The notes under the pieces are model-generated. The model was not told the origin of the DNA, did not search any database, and saw only the letters and a list, made by a program, of their open reading frames with translations. The translations under genes were made by a program, and so were the position numbers. Of a DNA stretch of 64,000 nt, positions 48,696 to 60,979 are shown one piece after another. The DNA is from Trileptium ribeirensis (Eukaryota; Nematoda; Enoplea; Enoplida; Thoracostomopsidae), in contig JASANE010027696.1 in NCBI GenBank assembly GCA_030248225.1, forward strand, positions 1 to 64,000. Direction: 5' to 3'. How positions within the stretch are numbered: the first letter of the stretch is position 1; the number at the start of each line of letters is the position of its first letter.

Positions 48696-50027
48696 TTTGC
48701 TGGTAATAACATTTATCAACGCACTAATACCAGGAGTGTGGAAACAATTGTTCGTAGGCAAGATTTATAACTCCGAGAACTGGTTCAGCGAGCGCTACAC
48801 ATCGAACAGTTTACAGAAGTTCGCATGCAGATAAATTTAGTGGTAGTGGACATCCGCACTTGGCACCTATACCCTCGGGTTGCACAAATAATGACCGGAA
48901 TAGCTGGTGGAATAATAACCGGGTATGGCCAGTTAGATATATTCCAGGTTCGGCTCAAGATACTGGCACAGCGTGCGGGCAGTCGAGGACTGCTACAGCT
49001 CAACAATCGTTATCGCGAGAAATTCGTCGGTCTCGATCAGTGGGATCCCGAAATCGACAAAATTATATATAGTGAAAATAGCGAACGGCCAGAATGTTCG
49101 TGCTATAATTGCGCCAATTTAAGTCACATTAGTCAGAACTGCTCGAACAAACAGCAAACATATAGTCGGTCACCGAAGAAAAACTCGAAGCGTGCACTAG
49201 GTTGTTTGAACAGGGACCCACACTGCCTTTGTGCTATCAGTTCAAGCATGGGGTACTATTAGTTTGTGCTTTCAGGTTGGCGTTGGGCTTTGTACTTGTA
49301 TGCACCAATCGCGTGGTAAAAAAAACTAGAAAATCGCAGGAGCCCGCCGCGGTATCAATGCTTAGTCGGCAGAGGCAAAAACGACCACATAAGCTTAGAT
49401 ATAAAATTAATACGCATCAGCGTCCTACCGCAGAAAACGCAACGGAAGCTAGGGCGGAACACATGTCGCCATTTCAGATATTGCGCGGTAACATACCAAA
49501 TATTGTGCGGTCTCGGGATGAATCGGAAGAATCCAATCGGAAACATCTATGGAATATGGGAAGTGTATGATACGAAGATGGGTGAAACATCAGCTGCTGC
49601 AGTTGCTGGCGTTGGACCTAAGAAGCACGCGTGGAACTACGTCGTAGTGGGCCTCTGTGGTATCAAGGTAATGGCAGAAATAACAAACATGGTATCCTAA
49701 GTCTACGAACGGTATTTCTCGCACTATCCGCTTGTACGAGAGCATGTATGGTGTACCGTGTTCGACGGGAAAGAATTGGATTGACGTGATGTTTAGTTAG
49801 TGGCGGAACTGGGTTCAGTAAATCTTCCGGTACACGTAATGGTAATGCGAAAATTACCCGTGTGACTGCTAATCGGTGACGATATGCTAATTGCGTTCGG
49901 CGTTGTGATTGATTACTATTATAATCAAACACTAGTGAAAAAGGACCCTATGCCTACGTGGACGTGGGAACTAAGACCGCGCCAACCCCCGAGACGAACT
50001 GAAAATTCGTCAGATACGTCGGGATTC
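48696..50027 (+). pseudogene. Ty3/gypsy-like gag fragment with zinc knuckle
   Basis: Homologous to 53027-53830 of the larger element to the right. It keeps a CCHC zinc knuckle (C-X2-C-X4-H-X4-C, 49101-49142), the typical nucleic-acid-binding motif of retroelement Gag, followed by basic sequence. The right part (near 49880-49930) encodes DDMLIAFGVVIDYYYN, which resembles the end of a gypsy aspartic protease. Several frames are needed to read it, so it is not functional. Reverse transcriptase and integrase are absent. Confidence 0.8.
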
Positions 50028-50068
50028 CCTGCCGGATTCTCATCTAATATCTTAGTTTGTCTCCCTAG
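50028..50068 (+). repeat. 41-bp direct repeat, right copy
   Basis: Partner of 48655-48695. Immediately followed by GTAAGT, so the right copy ends in what looks like a splice donor (CCCTAG|GTAAGT). Whether this is real is unknown. Confidence 0.9.
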
Positions 50069-50100
50069 GTAAGTAATTAACTAAAAGCTTTATTCTTCCT

Positions 50101-51060
50101 TCTCTTTAACTAATTTGATCATCACATCTTCTCTTGATCTTTTCCCTCACTTCACCAAAACTCTGCAAGTTGCTTTTCCTTTTTCCTAAATACATTCGTC
50201 CCATTCTCGTTATCACTTTAACCACCCTTCTACCATTCTCACGCCCTCTCCAACTACCCCTTTCTTTTTGTATTTTTCTAACTTTACCTAATTTCATTCC
50301 TTTAAAATATACTGCTTACAGCATGCCATCCTCTAATTCCTTTCTAAAACCCCTTTTCCTTTTCCAAATACCAAATTTTTCTTTTTCCTACCACCACATA
50401 CCACTACATTTTTCATCAATCTATTTTAAATTTTCCAAATTTTTGGTAACTTTCTCACTTCCCCAAACCCCGTAAAACTATCTCATGAACTCACCCATCT
50501 TCCAGAGTTTTCTTTTTCTAAATTCAAATTTCCCCAAAATTTCCAACATCTACCTTCCCAAGATTTTATTTCCACCTTTATTTCATTCCTGATTTTCCTT
50601 TCCCCAACTTATCCTTCTCCTCCTCTCCTTCCACCCAATTTCATTACTTTCCAATTATACCTCAACATTTCCTAAAATTTCCCATTGCCGTTTTTCAAAA
50701 ATATATCCACCTTTTACCCTATTCCTATCCAAATTCATTCCCTCCTTATCTAGTCCTTATAAAAATCCCTCTTATCCTCTTTTCGCCTTCCCTTTCTTCC
50801 TCCCTAGAACTCTCCCAAAATTTTCAGTTCTCTTTATCCCAACATACAATTTTCCCTCCCTTCACCAATCCAAGTTCCTTTCCTTTTAACAATCTCATAC
50901 ATATAAATTTCTTACCCTGTACCCTAAACCATTTCCCATTCCCGTAGCCCCATCTCCACTACGTTCTAAAACTTTTCTTAAAGTCTCTCAATTTTGACCA
51001 ATTCCTAAAATTAAAACTTCCCTTCCCCTTGCATCATATCCCTGACCAGTTTTTCCTTCT
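50101..51060. other. G-depleted tract on the + strand
   Basis: By my count about 36 G in 960 bases (about 4 percent), while C is abundant, mostly in CCTT, TTCC and CCC runs with A-rich words. The bias begins just after the gypsy gag fragment and ends near 51060. No recognisable period or protein. On the minus strand it would be C-poor. The open frame at 50134-50475 is a by-product of the composition. Confidence 0.9.
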
Positions 51061-52200
51061 TCTTTTGGGTGGTTATCGGGCTCCCACTTTGGCGGGAGAT
51101 CATGTCTTGGTTATGCCACCATTCAACTCGAAATAATGACTTGCCAAATATTTTCATAATTTTTTTAGTTTTGCTTATATTGCTGCGTAGAGATGAGCAG
51201 ACACGCACGGCGGTAATAACTACCATTCACGTGGGTAGCCCCTAGCGTGTGGGCACGTTGTTATGCGTTCGACTAGCGGTCAGACGGCGGCATTCAGATT
51301 AGCAATTTATGGCGGTGCATGCCAAAGCAAGGCGCTTTTTCAGCTTCTAAGCTAGCTGATTAGGCTGCCTGTTTTGCAACACCATCGCACCGACACTGTT
51401 ATGCTTCCATAAGACCCGCTTTCCAAACTACCCAAAGCAAAGTGTTTTATAACAACCCTTACACTGTTGGCCCCCACTGAAGAATTTCACATCTCAAGGC
51501 TTAATCGATTGATATATTCCGACGATCGAACTGGTGGTTTTTCGGGGCTACGGGTGAGCAGTAGATTTTGTTTACTCGAATTAAATTCATGGCACGGTGG
51601 TTTACTCTTTAGTAACTGCATGTCACGAGCTTATCGGACAAGCGGTGAGATATCTCAGTCGGCGTTAGTTTAAAATGCAGGGTCGTAGCAGTCTATGGTG
51701 CACGTTGATTTATTGTGTGTTTTTTATCAAATCGGCGGTCGGACGCCGTTAGCGCTCCCGGTAGCTAAATTAAACACAGCAAAAGTATTTTGTCCTTCAC
51801 GATAACAGCACAATTAGCAGGCTACTGAGTTTTCTTTTTATTCTGTGTTCGTATCTTGGTTTTGTTCTGTCTGCTGTAGATTTAGTGTTATTCAAAAGCC
51901 ACATTTATGGAGCGGAAAAGCATAGAGCGTAGGCTAGTTAGCAAATAATGCGTCTACATAACGGGGATAGCAATAACGGAAACTAGTCGGTGAAACGACA
52001 GACATCTTGAAGCGTGACAAACAGCTTGGCGTCATTGCAGTAACTTTTTGCTTAATAAATTTGTTTTCTTAAATATAACAATAATAGTAAAACACTAACT
52101 CAAGAAATGTGGTACACTGGTCATACAGAGCCTACCGGAGTCGTGACATAATCAAATAATTTTGGAGTACTGTAGCGTTAGCCGGTTCGCGTCGCGGTAG
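51061..52200. other. No gene recognised; possible gypsy 5' region
   Basis: Sits directly left of the gag-pol remnant. An AATAAA (about 52053) and TTGTTTTCTTAAATATAACA could be the end of a 5' LTR, but I could not match it to a 3' LTR right of 56640, so this is inference only. Confidence 0.35.
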
Positions 52201-52209
52201 AAGTGCTAA

Positions 52210-53840
52210 TAATATAATGAACAAGCGAGCAGCTACAGGATTGCACTCGGTTTGCGGGTTGATTTGGTGGCTAGGAGCCGTGGTATGTTGGTATGATAAT
52301 GGGCCTAGAACCGTTTGGAAGCACGAACTGACGTGCCAGGGCAGTGGGGAACAAACACCAGTAAAACCTTGGAGGACCAGCTGCAAGAAGACTTGGAACA
52401 GGATCATAAGCAAAATAAACAGGTATTTGCCAATTTGCGAGGGGAAACTAAAAACTCACTCAGAAAATGTCCGATCTTGAACGGTAGGTACGAGTGGAAA
52501 GATATGAGCACTTGGGATTTCAGGTAATAGAAATGTCTTCTAGCGGTAAAAATACATTCTGAACCTGAACAACCGCCGATGGTGGGTGAGCGTGAGCATG
52601 GTGGAGAGTCTCAGCAGCAGCCACAGATTCTTGTGAACCTACCGCCGTCGAAGCAAAAAACTAAACCATTCATAATTGTGACAGCTACTCTGATTTGGAA
52701 GATTTCTTGCACAAATTTGGGCGGGTCTTGGAAAATGCAAATATCACATGCCCCGTAAAGAGTTTATTCAGCTTTTAGGAAGCATTTGAACCATAAAGAC
52801 GAGGATTACTTGGATATTTTAACGTATGCGGCGGATGGGCCGGATAATTTCGACGAGTTGGTAGATAGGCTTCGGGGTTGTTTCAATTCGCATTGGGAGC
52901 TGACTGATAAAGTCGCGAACTACTCGGCTTCCGGCAACCGACATCGGTGCAGTATTTCGCGGCCACGCTATTTTATTGGTAAAATATATCTCGGCGTTAA
53001 AGGTAACAGCGCAGGATGCCGAAAGCTTGCTGGTAACAACATTTATCAAAGCGCTAACACCAGGCATGTGGAAATAATTGTTCGAAGGGAAGATTTATAA
53101 TTCCGGAAATTGGTTCAGCCAGCGCTACACATTGAACGGTTTACAGAAGTTCGCATGCAGATAAATGTAGCGGTAGTGGACATCCTAATTTGACACTTAT
53201 ACCCTCGGGTCGTGGAAAAATGACGCAATAGCTGGCAGAATAACTGGGTATGGCCAGTTAGATATATTCTAGGTTCGGCTCAAGACACTGGCACAGCGTC
53301 CGTGCAGTCGAGTACTGCTACAGCCCAACAATCGTTACCGCGGAAAATTCGTCGGTCTCGATCAGTGGAACCCCGAAATCGGCAAAATAATAGTGGAAAT
53401 AGCGAACGACCAGAATGTTCGTCCTATAATTGCGCCATTTTCATTAGTCGGAACTCCCCAAACAAATAGCAAACGTATAGTCGATCAAAAACTCGAAAAC
53501 CGCAGGAACCCGCCCCGGTATCAATGTTTAGTCGGTAGTGGCAAAAACGAGCACCTATAAAGCCTAGGTATAAAATTTATACGCATCAGCGTCCTACCGC
53601 AGAAAAAGCAGCGGAAGCTGAGTCGGTGGATGAGAAAGATGATAACAATGGAACACTTGTCGCCGTTTCAGATATTGCGGGGTAACATACCAAATGTTGT
53701 GCGGTCTCGGGATGAATTGGAAGAATCCGATCGGAAACATCTACGGAATGTAGGAAGTGTATGAAGCGAAGACGGGCGAAACACTAGCTGCTGAAGTTGC
53801 AAGCGTTGGACTTAAAAAAGCACGCGTGCACCTAAAGAAC
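52210..53840 (+). pseudogene. gypsy gag remnant
   Basis: Acidic N-terminal part near 52315-52527, then a helical gag-like segment at 52786-52930 with DYLDILTYAADGPDNFDELV, and a region homologous to 48696-49690 from 53027 on. The cysteine/histidine box is broken. Assigned by position and homology to the other fragment, since gag evolves quickly. Confidence 0.7.
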
Positions 53841-54499
53841 CTATTTCGTGGCACCGGCTGTTAATGTCGGTGATTATTGCTAAGGCGTTGTTAACGATGG
53901 TAAAAAAATTCGATGTAGATACCGGTTACTAATTTGGGAAAGGTCGAATGCGCGCTTACACCTGCTGAACCTATTGTGATAATTGTGCAGTTGCTAGAGT
54001 TGGACCTAAAAAGCACACCTGCAGTCGAATGCGCGCTTTACAGCCGCTGAACCTATTGTGACAACCGAGGAGTTTGATAGTGAAATTTTTATTTTGGCAG
54101 ATGCTGATACAGCAGCTGACTCTGTGGACTGTGAACCTATAGACGGTTTGCCGTCTAAAATTGATGTTGGGTCAACTGTGTTGAAGCATGTCACCGCGAA
54201 ACTAAGGCCCTGGGTGCTGAAAAATTGCACAGACGCTCGATGTTCAGCTTGCTAATGGGGAAAACGGTAACCTACCGGAGGGTGTGTCGCGAGATTTCGC
54301 AGCGTGTAATGTTAATACAGAAAACACATTGCTGGCGTAGTTGCTTGCTAACAACGCGGATTATACTCAGCGCTAAGGATGATCCCTGGGACATACCAAT
54401 ATTATGAAACATCCAGTCGACACGGGCGACTCGGACACAATTCAACAAAAGGCACATTGAGCATCATTCCCGCATCGTCATGAGATTACGAAACAGGTG

Positions 54500-54960
54500 T
54501 AGCAAATGCTTGCGGACAACATTATGCAACCCTCTATGAGCCCATGGCCGTCCCAGGTGGTGTTAGCGAAAAAGAAAGGCGGTAAGTTACGTTTTCGTAT
54601 TGTTTACAAGGCGGTAAACGATATCGCCAAAAATGATAGCTTTTCTTGCTGCATATTAATATAGCCATGGTAACGCTTCAGGCAGCAAGATATTTTACTA
54701 CCTTAGATATGAAATCAGGCTACTCGCAGGTCGAGATAAAAACCGCCCGATGTTGAGAAAACAGCGTTTATTTGCAACGAGAGCTTATTTGAATTTTGCA
54801 GGATGCCATTCTGGTTGACGAACGTCCCGGCCACATTTCAGCATTTAATGCAAATCGTACTATCGGGTCTACTCATGCAGTTCTGTTATGGTACATTGAT
54901 GGTGTGATATTTCACGTACTATTCAAGATCACCTGTATGACGTAAATTGTGTTTTTCAAA
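54500..54960 (+). pseudogene. gypsy reverse transcriptase remnant
   Basis: Recognisable blocks: MQPSMSPWPSQVVLAKKKGG (near 54520), FRIVYKAVNDI, YFTTLDMKSGYSQVEI (near 54692), and a CRMPFWLTNVPATFQHLM block (near 54800). The catalytic box reads YIDG at 54892-54903 instead of YxDD, so the second aspartate is lost, and several frameshifts separate the blocks. Confidence 0.9.
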
Positions 54961-55299
54961 GCTATCCGTAAACCGCATTTAACGACAAAAAGCAAAAAAT
55001 GTGACTAATTGCGACAAGTGTTATTTTTGGGTCATGTAGTGTCAGAAGAAAGAACAGCCCCGGACCTCGAGAAAAGGAATGCCCAATCCCCGACTCGGCA
55101 ATGAGGTGCAGTTATTTCTTGATTAACATGCTACTGTCAGTAACTTATGTAGCATTGCCCCTCTTCGCGAGTCGACTAAAGAGGGAAAAATTTCATCCCG
55201 AGGAGCGTTTGGAGGTGAAATGTCATAACGCGACCGAGAAATGAAATCTCGTCTCACAACGGCACGAATTTCGGCATACATTTTGGCAACTTATGAAAC

Positions 55300-55690
55300 C
55301 TGTTCGGCTTTTATGCCGATGCTAGCAACGAGAGCGTCGGGCTTATTTTAACAGAGGTCGGTTATGATAGGAAGTCGCGGGTATACACTATGGTAGCAAG
55401 AAATTTTTGGACCTCGAGATCAGTTTCAGTGTCAGCGAGAAACAATGCTTGGCCATAATCCGTAGCTTTAAACACTACCGCACGTCTTTGTTGGGTGATT
55501 TTACAAATGTTTTTACAGATAATGCGCCGCTGGTTCAGCTGCTAACGGAAGGATTCAGAGTGTGGATCAGATAGCGCCGCGGTTTGTTCTTTATTATAAA
55601 AATTCAGCACTTTGACTACGGAATTTTGTATAACCTGGGCAAATAGATACCTTAACACCGATGTATTGTCACGACCGCCATACTTGGAGC
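55300..55690 (+). pseudogene. gypsy RNase H remnant
   Basis: FYADASNESVGLILTEV (near 55309-55358) is the first catalytic block of the retroelement RNase H (family: TDAS..G.GAVL.Q). The linker motif before integrase, LNTDVLSRPP, is at about 55655-55682 (family: ADALSRPP). Frameshifts lie between them. Confidence 0.85.
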
Positions 55691-56076
55691 GTACCGCTGA
55701 GAAACAAACGCAACTCGGAGCTAAAAGGTGGGAAGCCAGCCAACGTCGCTTTGAAATCTGGAGCAGAAGTGCCTGAAATTAGTTTCAGATTGCGGCGGTG
55801 ACACATCCGCTGGATGATAAGCGGCCAGGTCTGACGCGTTATACGAGCGCTAGAGTGAATCAGGAACAGGTAGGGCCTGATGCAGAATTAGCGGAATTGC
55901 CCAACCTTGATGCTATGATGGGTAATAATGCCGGTAACGTGGTTTAAGCAAGAATTACGAAATTGAGGCCCCTTGGAATGCCGAAGATATAAGCCGTGGG
56001 CAGGGGTATGACACGGTCACGCGCTATATATGACTTAATTTCTGGAAAATCAGCAACTGCCGGAAAATGAACCTTA

Positions 56077-56640
56077 GGATATTCGTAAACAGGTACTACA
56101 AGTAGAATTACGGTATTGCCTAAATCTCGGCATATTGTACTATCACCAGTGTAAAGACACTACGCCTCGGGTAGAAGTGATACAGTTTCAGCTAGTGGTT
56201 CCAAAGTAACTTAGCAAGGCACTGTTAAACCAGTTCAGGTAACGTAGGGTTAGATCAGGTGTAGGAAAAGGTACAGCGACAATACTACTGGCACAAAATG
56301 AAAGAACCGGTGTGGGATTATTTCTCTTGGGTTCCTGGCCATGGAAGAGCGCTCCAACACATTTTGGCAGTAGCGACATACGAGATGATACCTGTTCATG
56401 TTATAGGGTCCCTACCGACCATAAAAGTAGGAAATAAATATATCCATCAATTTCTCCAAGTGGCCTATGGCATTTGCGACCCCGAATCAGAATACAGAGA
56501 CAATCGTAATGTTGCTACTGGAGGAAATTGTACCGCGCCATTGTGTTCCCCGGGTTATTTTATCCGACCAGAAACCGCGTTTCACTTCGGATCTGTTTAA
56601 GACGGAGCTATCGGTCTTGGGTAGCCTATGACATGATGCC
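56077..56640 (+). pseudogene. gypsy integrase remnant
   Basis: The zinc-binding part is recognisable by GILYYHQCKDTTPRVEV and FQLVVPK (56077-56215). The core follows with VHVIGSLPTIKVGNKYIHQF; the first catalytic Asp of the DDE triad is His (codon 56397-56399). Downstream the frame must shift to read a segment with PRHCVP and SDQKPRF. Not functional. Confidence 0.88.
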
Positions 56641-57571
56641 CCATGATCTCATTGTACACGATGTAAGCCTTATATTGCCAGATTTTATGTGAAATTTTCT
56701 CGATTACCTGTTTAAAATGCCCATGCACCCCCGTTTTATTATATATATGTATAATTCACAGAAAGTCCATTTATGTACGCATTCTGATACGAAATTTATC
56801 AAGACTACACTTTTGTTGTAAAATATTCCATTATCCCAATTTGGAATAATTGAAATTAGCAATTGGAATATATTGCTAATCGAATACAGCGAAACGTTGT
56901 CGTACTTCAAATTTAATTATCTATTTGCAGGGGTTGACGTAGAGCTATGTAATTGTCCCATTTAACTCAGATGAAGTACTGGCTTCATTTTGGGTTAGTC
57001 GGGGCAGTAGAGAGCTCCCTTCCGCCCTGTAGAAATGAGCAGTTTAGTCCGTAGGGTTCCCCAAGTGGTCCATTTTCCGTTTGGCCCCCTTTGATGAAAT
57101 AACACCGAAGAAGTGTTAATACATTTATATTAGTTTCACTGAATCGGTGTCCTGAAGTGTATAAATTTTTACATGCGGATATGTAAAGCTACCTGTGCAT
57201 ACAAGCGTTGTGTATATAAAGTGAGTTTTAGTAGAGCCAGCCACCATTTTGTCAAGTACGTTTTAAGACTCTTCCTTGTACTGTCTTAAGAATGTTGTAG
57301 TATGCTCCACCCCCAAATTGTAATAAATTATAGACGTTTTAGCGTTCTGGTATGGTGCGAAGAGATGCCTTGTAGCTCCTCCGGGTTTTAAAACTGTAAT
57401 TTTTGGACATATTTTTTCTGATTATAGAAATGATTAGCCTGGGTACAGAATGCCTCGTACGTGATGATCACTGTGACTGGCTGAGGTGCAGTAAATGTCA
57501 TGTGCCGATATGGTTACAACAGGCGGTATCCATATTTCCTTTCTTGTATAATAGCTAATTTTGGATCTTTA
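56641..57571. other. Spacer between gypsy and pogo elements
   Basis: No gene. The stretch at 57170-57300 with TATATAAAG and then CTTCCTTGTACTGTCTTAAG has an LTR-like look. At about 57433-57545 a short frame contains CDWLRCSKCHVPIWLQ, reminiscent of a PHD finger core (C-X2-C-x-W), just outside the pogo terminus. Confidence 0.4.
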
Positions 57572-57597
57572 TAGTAAACTCTTGCTCGGTCGACACT
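57572..57597 (+). repeat. Terminal inverted repeat, left
   Basis: Starts TAGTAAACTCTTGCTCGGTC and continues GACACT; pairs with 61484-61509 with one mismatch. Confidence 0.95.
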
Positions 57598-57600
57598 CTG

Positions 57601-58048
57601 GTTAGGTCGAAACTTTGGCGGCATATTTTCACATTTGTGGCAGCTATAAACTAAACAATTTCAGCATTATTTTTTGGTAAAAATGCACAAAGCTATAAAT
57701 GGTGTTTTGCTTTGCTTTGCGTTTATGTTGCTCCTCACAGTTGTATGTGTTATATAAATCGTGCATTTTGTTTTTCAGTGAAATTTGTGTTTCTTGGCGC
57801 TTTGTTTTTTTGGAATTGGCTTTTTTCAGTCCTAGAAACAGCTATCTTAAAACGTAAATTTTGAAAACAAAAGCAGCACTAGGACTAAAATTTTGCGAGG
57901 AAACCGATGGTGCTACTATTTTGATGCTTCAACTGAAAACTGCTGTAAAAAGAGCATCAAATGGAACATTGCCAAGTTTAACAATTTTGCTTGTTAGGTC
58001 GACAGCTTACTCACGTTAGGTCGACACACAATTCTTAGGTCGACACTT
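57601..58048 (+). promoter_or_regulatory. Left subterminal repeats GTTAGGTCGACAC
   Basis: Copies at 57601-57610 (GTTAGGTCGA), 57993-58003 (GTTAGGTCGAC), 58015-58027 (GTTAGGTCGACAC) and 58034-58048 (CTTAGGTCGACACTT). They repeat the inner half of the terminal repeat in the same orientation. In related families such sites bind the transposase; that role is inferred here. Confidence 0.8.
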
Positions 58049-58719
58049 ATATTTTTTAGATTTGTCCTATATATTTCCTTTTCTTTTTATACTATACAGG
58101 TTACTTAATAAGCAATCATTGCTCAGTAATGTAATTACCGCTATCTGTACGTACAATAGTTCCGTAAATGGCGCACATTAAATGAAATTAGCGCCGCATA
58201 TCGCAGAAAGCTGGATTACACCGCGCAAAAAATCTTATAATTCTGTTTCGTAAAAAGTAAGTTTGTGTGGCTCGAAGATAAAATGCTTTTAGGACTGTTA
58301 ACGATTGAAATTAACCTTATGTTTTAGTAGTTTTGGGTTTCCATTCTTACACTGAGTTCTGTGTGCTAACTCTACCGTTAATGCAAAACGAAATAAGACA
58401 GATACATTTCTTTAGAAATATATGATTTACAAATTTTTCTGTTTAACATCGCACATGATATCTAATCTGAAGCATAATTTATGTGGCAATTCTTTTAGTC
58501 ATAACTATCTGTTGTTACAGTTGTGGAGCGGAATTTATATATTTGTGTATGTCAGAATATAAGGAGCATGCAATTTTCTCGTTTAGTGATTCATGGAACA
58601 CTACCATGAATGTCACAATATCTATATATTCTTAATTTAATCACTCAATACTTGAATTATTTAGCACTTTATAGGCGAAAAATGCGCCAATAAAATTCTA
58701 CACCTGGCAACCCGAGATG

Positions 58720-60709
58720 ATTTCAAACGCACTCGATGAATTAATAGCTGCTATAATCGAACAATATCCTGGAGAAGAGAAATCAGTAGCAATAGGTATG
58801 CGCACTACTGACTAGGAAACCTTAAACTTATTCACTGTACGGAATCTAGTATTTTTATCAAATCAGTCTTGCTACTAAACTCTGTTTGTGGAAATTGTGG
58901 TTATGTTAAAATGATCATATGGTGATCTCGTGTTATTGGTGTCCACTCACAGTTTCTGGCTGATAAGAACCCCTCGCTCTTACTATAAACGGAAAACAGT
59001 GTGGCTTTTAGTAGATTTTTTATGTCATTGCTTTCTGTCATAACTTTGTTTTTTTTGCAATTTATCATAAGTGTTGCGGGTTGACGATGGTGGGAAAATG
59101 CCAGCCGTACCAGTATTTATTAATCCAGATATTTTGCAAAACTAATTTTGACAACCTGTCTTCAACAACTTAAATCGAGTGTCATCTCGTTTGTTCTAGC
59201 GAAGTTCCGCGTACTCAAGTCATTGGCGACAAAATTCAATGTCCCTCGAAGCACACTGCGCGACAGATTTCTGAACAACCAAGGCAGTGATTCGAATTTA
59301 ATGGGTCAGAGGCCGGTATCGTCTCAGGAACTGGAACATCAGTTAGTGGAACTAAATTTTAAAAGACAGGAATGTGGGTTTGCACTCGATATCGATAAAG
59401 TAAAACATTTGAGGTTTGCAAGGCAACTGGAATAAAGAACCCTTTCAATGCCGGGAAAAAATCTGCGTGATGGACTTGGTGGTGTAACTTTAAGAAGCGA
59501 AATCCTGATGTCGTTGCCCGATGTGCTCAAAATTTATCAATTACCCGCGCACTTGGAACAAATGAGGAAAGAATTAAACGGCATTTTCAGCGACTGGAAA
59601 CCGTATTAACCAAATACAATATTTTGAACAAACCCAACAGAATCTATAATGTAGACAAAACTGGTCTTACTATTGTACCTGAGCGCAAGAAAAAGGTTCT
59701 CGCCAAAAAGGCGCTAAAAAAGTTTCAGCGATTTCGGCAGCGGCACGTAGTTCCACTACTACCATCGTCGTTTGCGCTAACGTAGCTGCTTCGCTACTTC
59801 CGCCAATGGTAATCTTCAAAGGTAAAAATATTTTGGATGCGTACTATGAAGGCATGCCATGGATCTCTCTACTCACATGTTCCGCCAGTGGTTGGATTGA
59901 CAAAGATTTGTTGCTACGCTGGTTCAAGGACGTATTCCTTGCACATCGCGATCCGGTAGATGACGGCGAATATGACAATAATTATTTTAGATGGGCATTC
60001 CTCTCACACCAATAATCCAGAATTGTTCGCCGTTGCAGAGCAAAACAATGTAAAGCTTTTCCCGATACCGTCTCATACGTCTAGTGTTCTTCAGCCCCTG
60101 GACGTAGGTGTATTCGCGTCCTTTAAAAAGTCTTGGGAACAACATGCAACTACATTCAATAAGACAAATAATTCCAGATTCATTGATCGTGTGTCGTTTA
60201 GAAAGGTATTTGGCAAGTCGTGGAACAGCATTAAAGTAAAAACTGACAATATTGTGAACCCATTCCGTAAGACCGGGATTTATCCATTCAATCCCAATGC
60301 CGTTGGTCATGAGGCTTCCGCTATCGCATGTGCATTGCTCGCGCGAGAAGAAAATATGAACGATGAGAGCGAGCCTTGTTGCAGCAGTAGTTTACGAACA
60401 GATTCAATAACGAACGCCCAGATCACGTCCACTCCTGTTGTTTCTAACGAGGTGGAAGTAGTTACCTCATCTGGCTTGCTATGTCGCGAACCCCTAGACG
60501 AATTGCTTACGCCGCCTCCACCTCTTCAATTTGTTGATGAATTGTTTGTAGAAGCGAATTCAGTCATAGACCATGACACTGACGGTCGTACTTTTGTATG
60601 TATGACTAACATGGAAACTTTCGCCGAAAGTTCAACACACCAATTCAGTTTCGAAAGTTTATTGGAACCACTTGGAAACAATGCAGATATGGCTGAAGCC
60701 AGGCTGTGA
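58720..60709 (+). pseudogene. pogo-type (DDE_1) transposase, frameshifted
   Basis: Pieces in order: a helix-turn-helix (psq/CENP-B type) at 59148-59290 with LATKFNVPRSTLRDRF; a second DNA-binding segment with frameshifts around 59435-59570 (NPDVVARCAQNLSI); first catalytic block NVDKTGLTIVPERKKK near 59648-59700; LLPPMVIFKGKNILDAYYEG near 59790; second block IILDGHSSHTNNPE near 59980; third block SHTSSVLQPLDVGVFASFKK near 60070-60135. At least three frameshifts (around 59435, 59710-59720 and 59970) break the frame. A leader segment near 58720-58795 ending at a GTATGC donor-like site may be a 5' exon. Family role: cut-and-paste transposition at TA. Confidence 0.9.
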
Positions 60710-60712
60710 CGA

Positions 60713-60979
60713 ATGCGGGAACCAGACGGTGTTCTAAACCCAACGCCAGATAAGGCACCCGTGAGAAATGTAGCTCCAAAGAATTTATGGAAGCGACGTG
60801 AATGGATGTGCCAGGGGTGTAATGTAAATTTCAAAAAGGATGTTAGTGGAAGGCAGTGGTTACAGTGCATCGACTGCTGTGAATGGGCCCACGAAGACAC
60901 GTGCGGCGTATCTACTAAAAGCACGTTCTTCTGCAACCCTTGCTTTAGCCAAATACAGAACCTGAAGAACCGCGTATAA
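60713..60979 (+). pseudogene. C-terminal PHD-type zinc finger of the transposase
   Basis: Follows the transposase frame after one TGA and a frame change. It shows the Cys4-His-Cys3 spacing of a PHD finger: MCQGC, LQCIDCCEWAHEDTC, FFCNPC. Family knowledge: PHD fingers bind histone H3 tails, and several animal pogo and jerky-like transposases carry one C-terminally. In the older copy at about 4400-4560 the metal-binding His is Arg. Whether it was fused to the transposase in the ancestor is inferred from the same arrangement in both copies. Confidence 0.85.

Larger units (their letters stand above)
52210..56640 (+). mobile_element. Degenerate Ty3/gypsy retrotransposon (gag-pol)
   Basis: Gag, reverse transcriptase, RNase H and integrase pieces appear in the canonical Ty3/gypsy order on the + strand, interrupted by many stops and frameshifts. 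Individual domains are listed separately. Long terminal repeats were not recognised at either side. The zinc knuckle seen in the fragment at 48696-50027 is degraded here (near 53410-53470). An internal direct duplication of about 42 bp occurs at about 53945-53988 and 54027-54068. Confidence 0.9.

Noticed and set aside
50134..50475. 113-codon open frame
   Set aside because: It is a consequence of the G-poor composition, which removes TAG and TGA stops on the plus strand.
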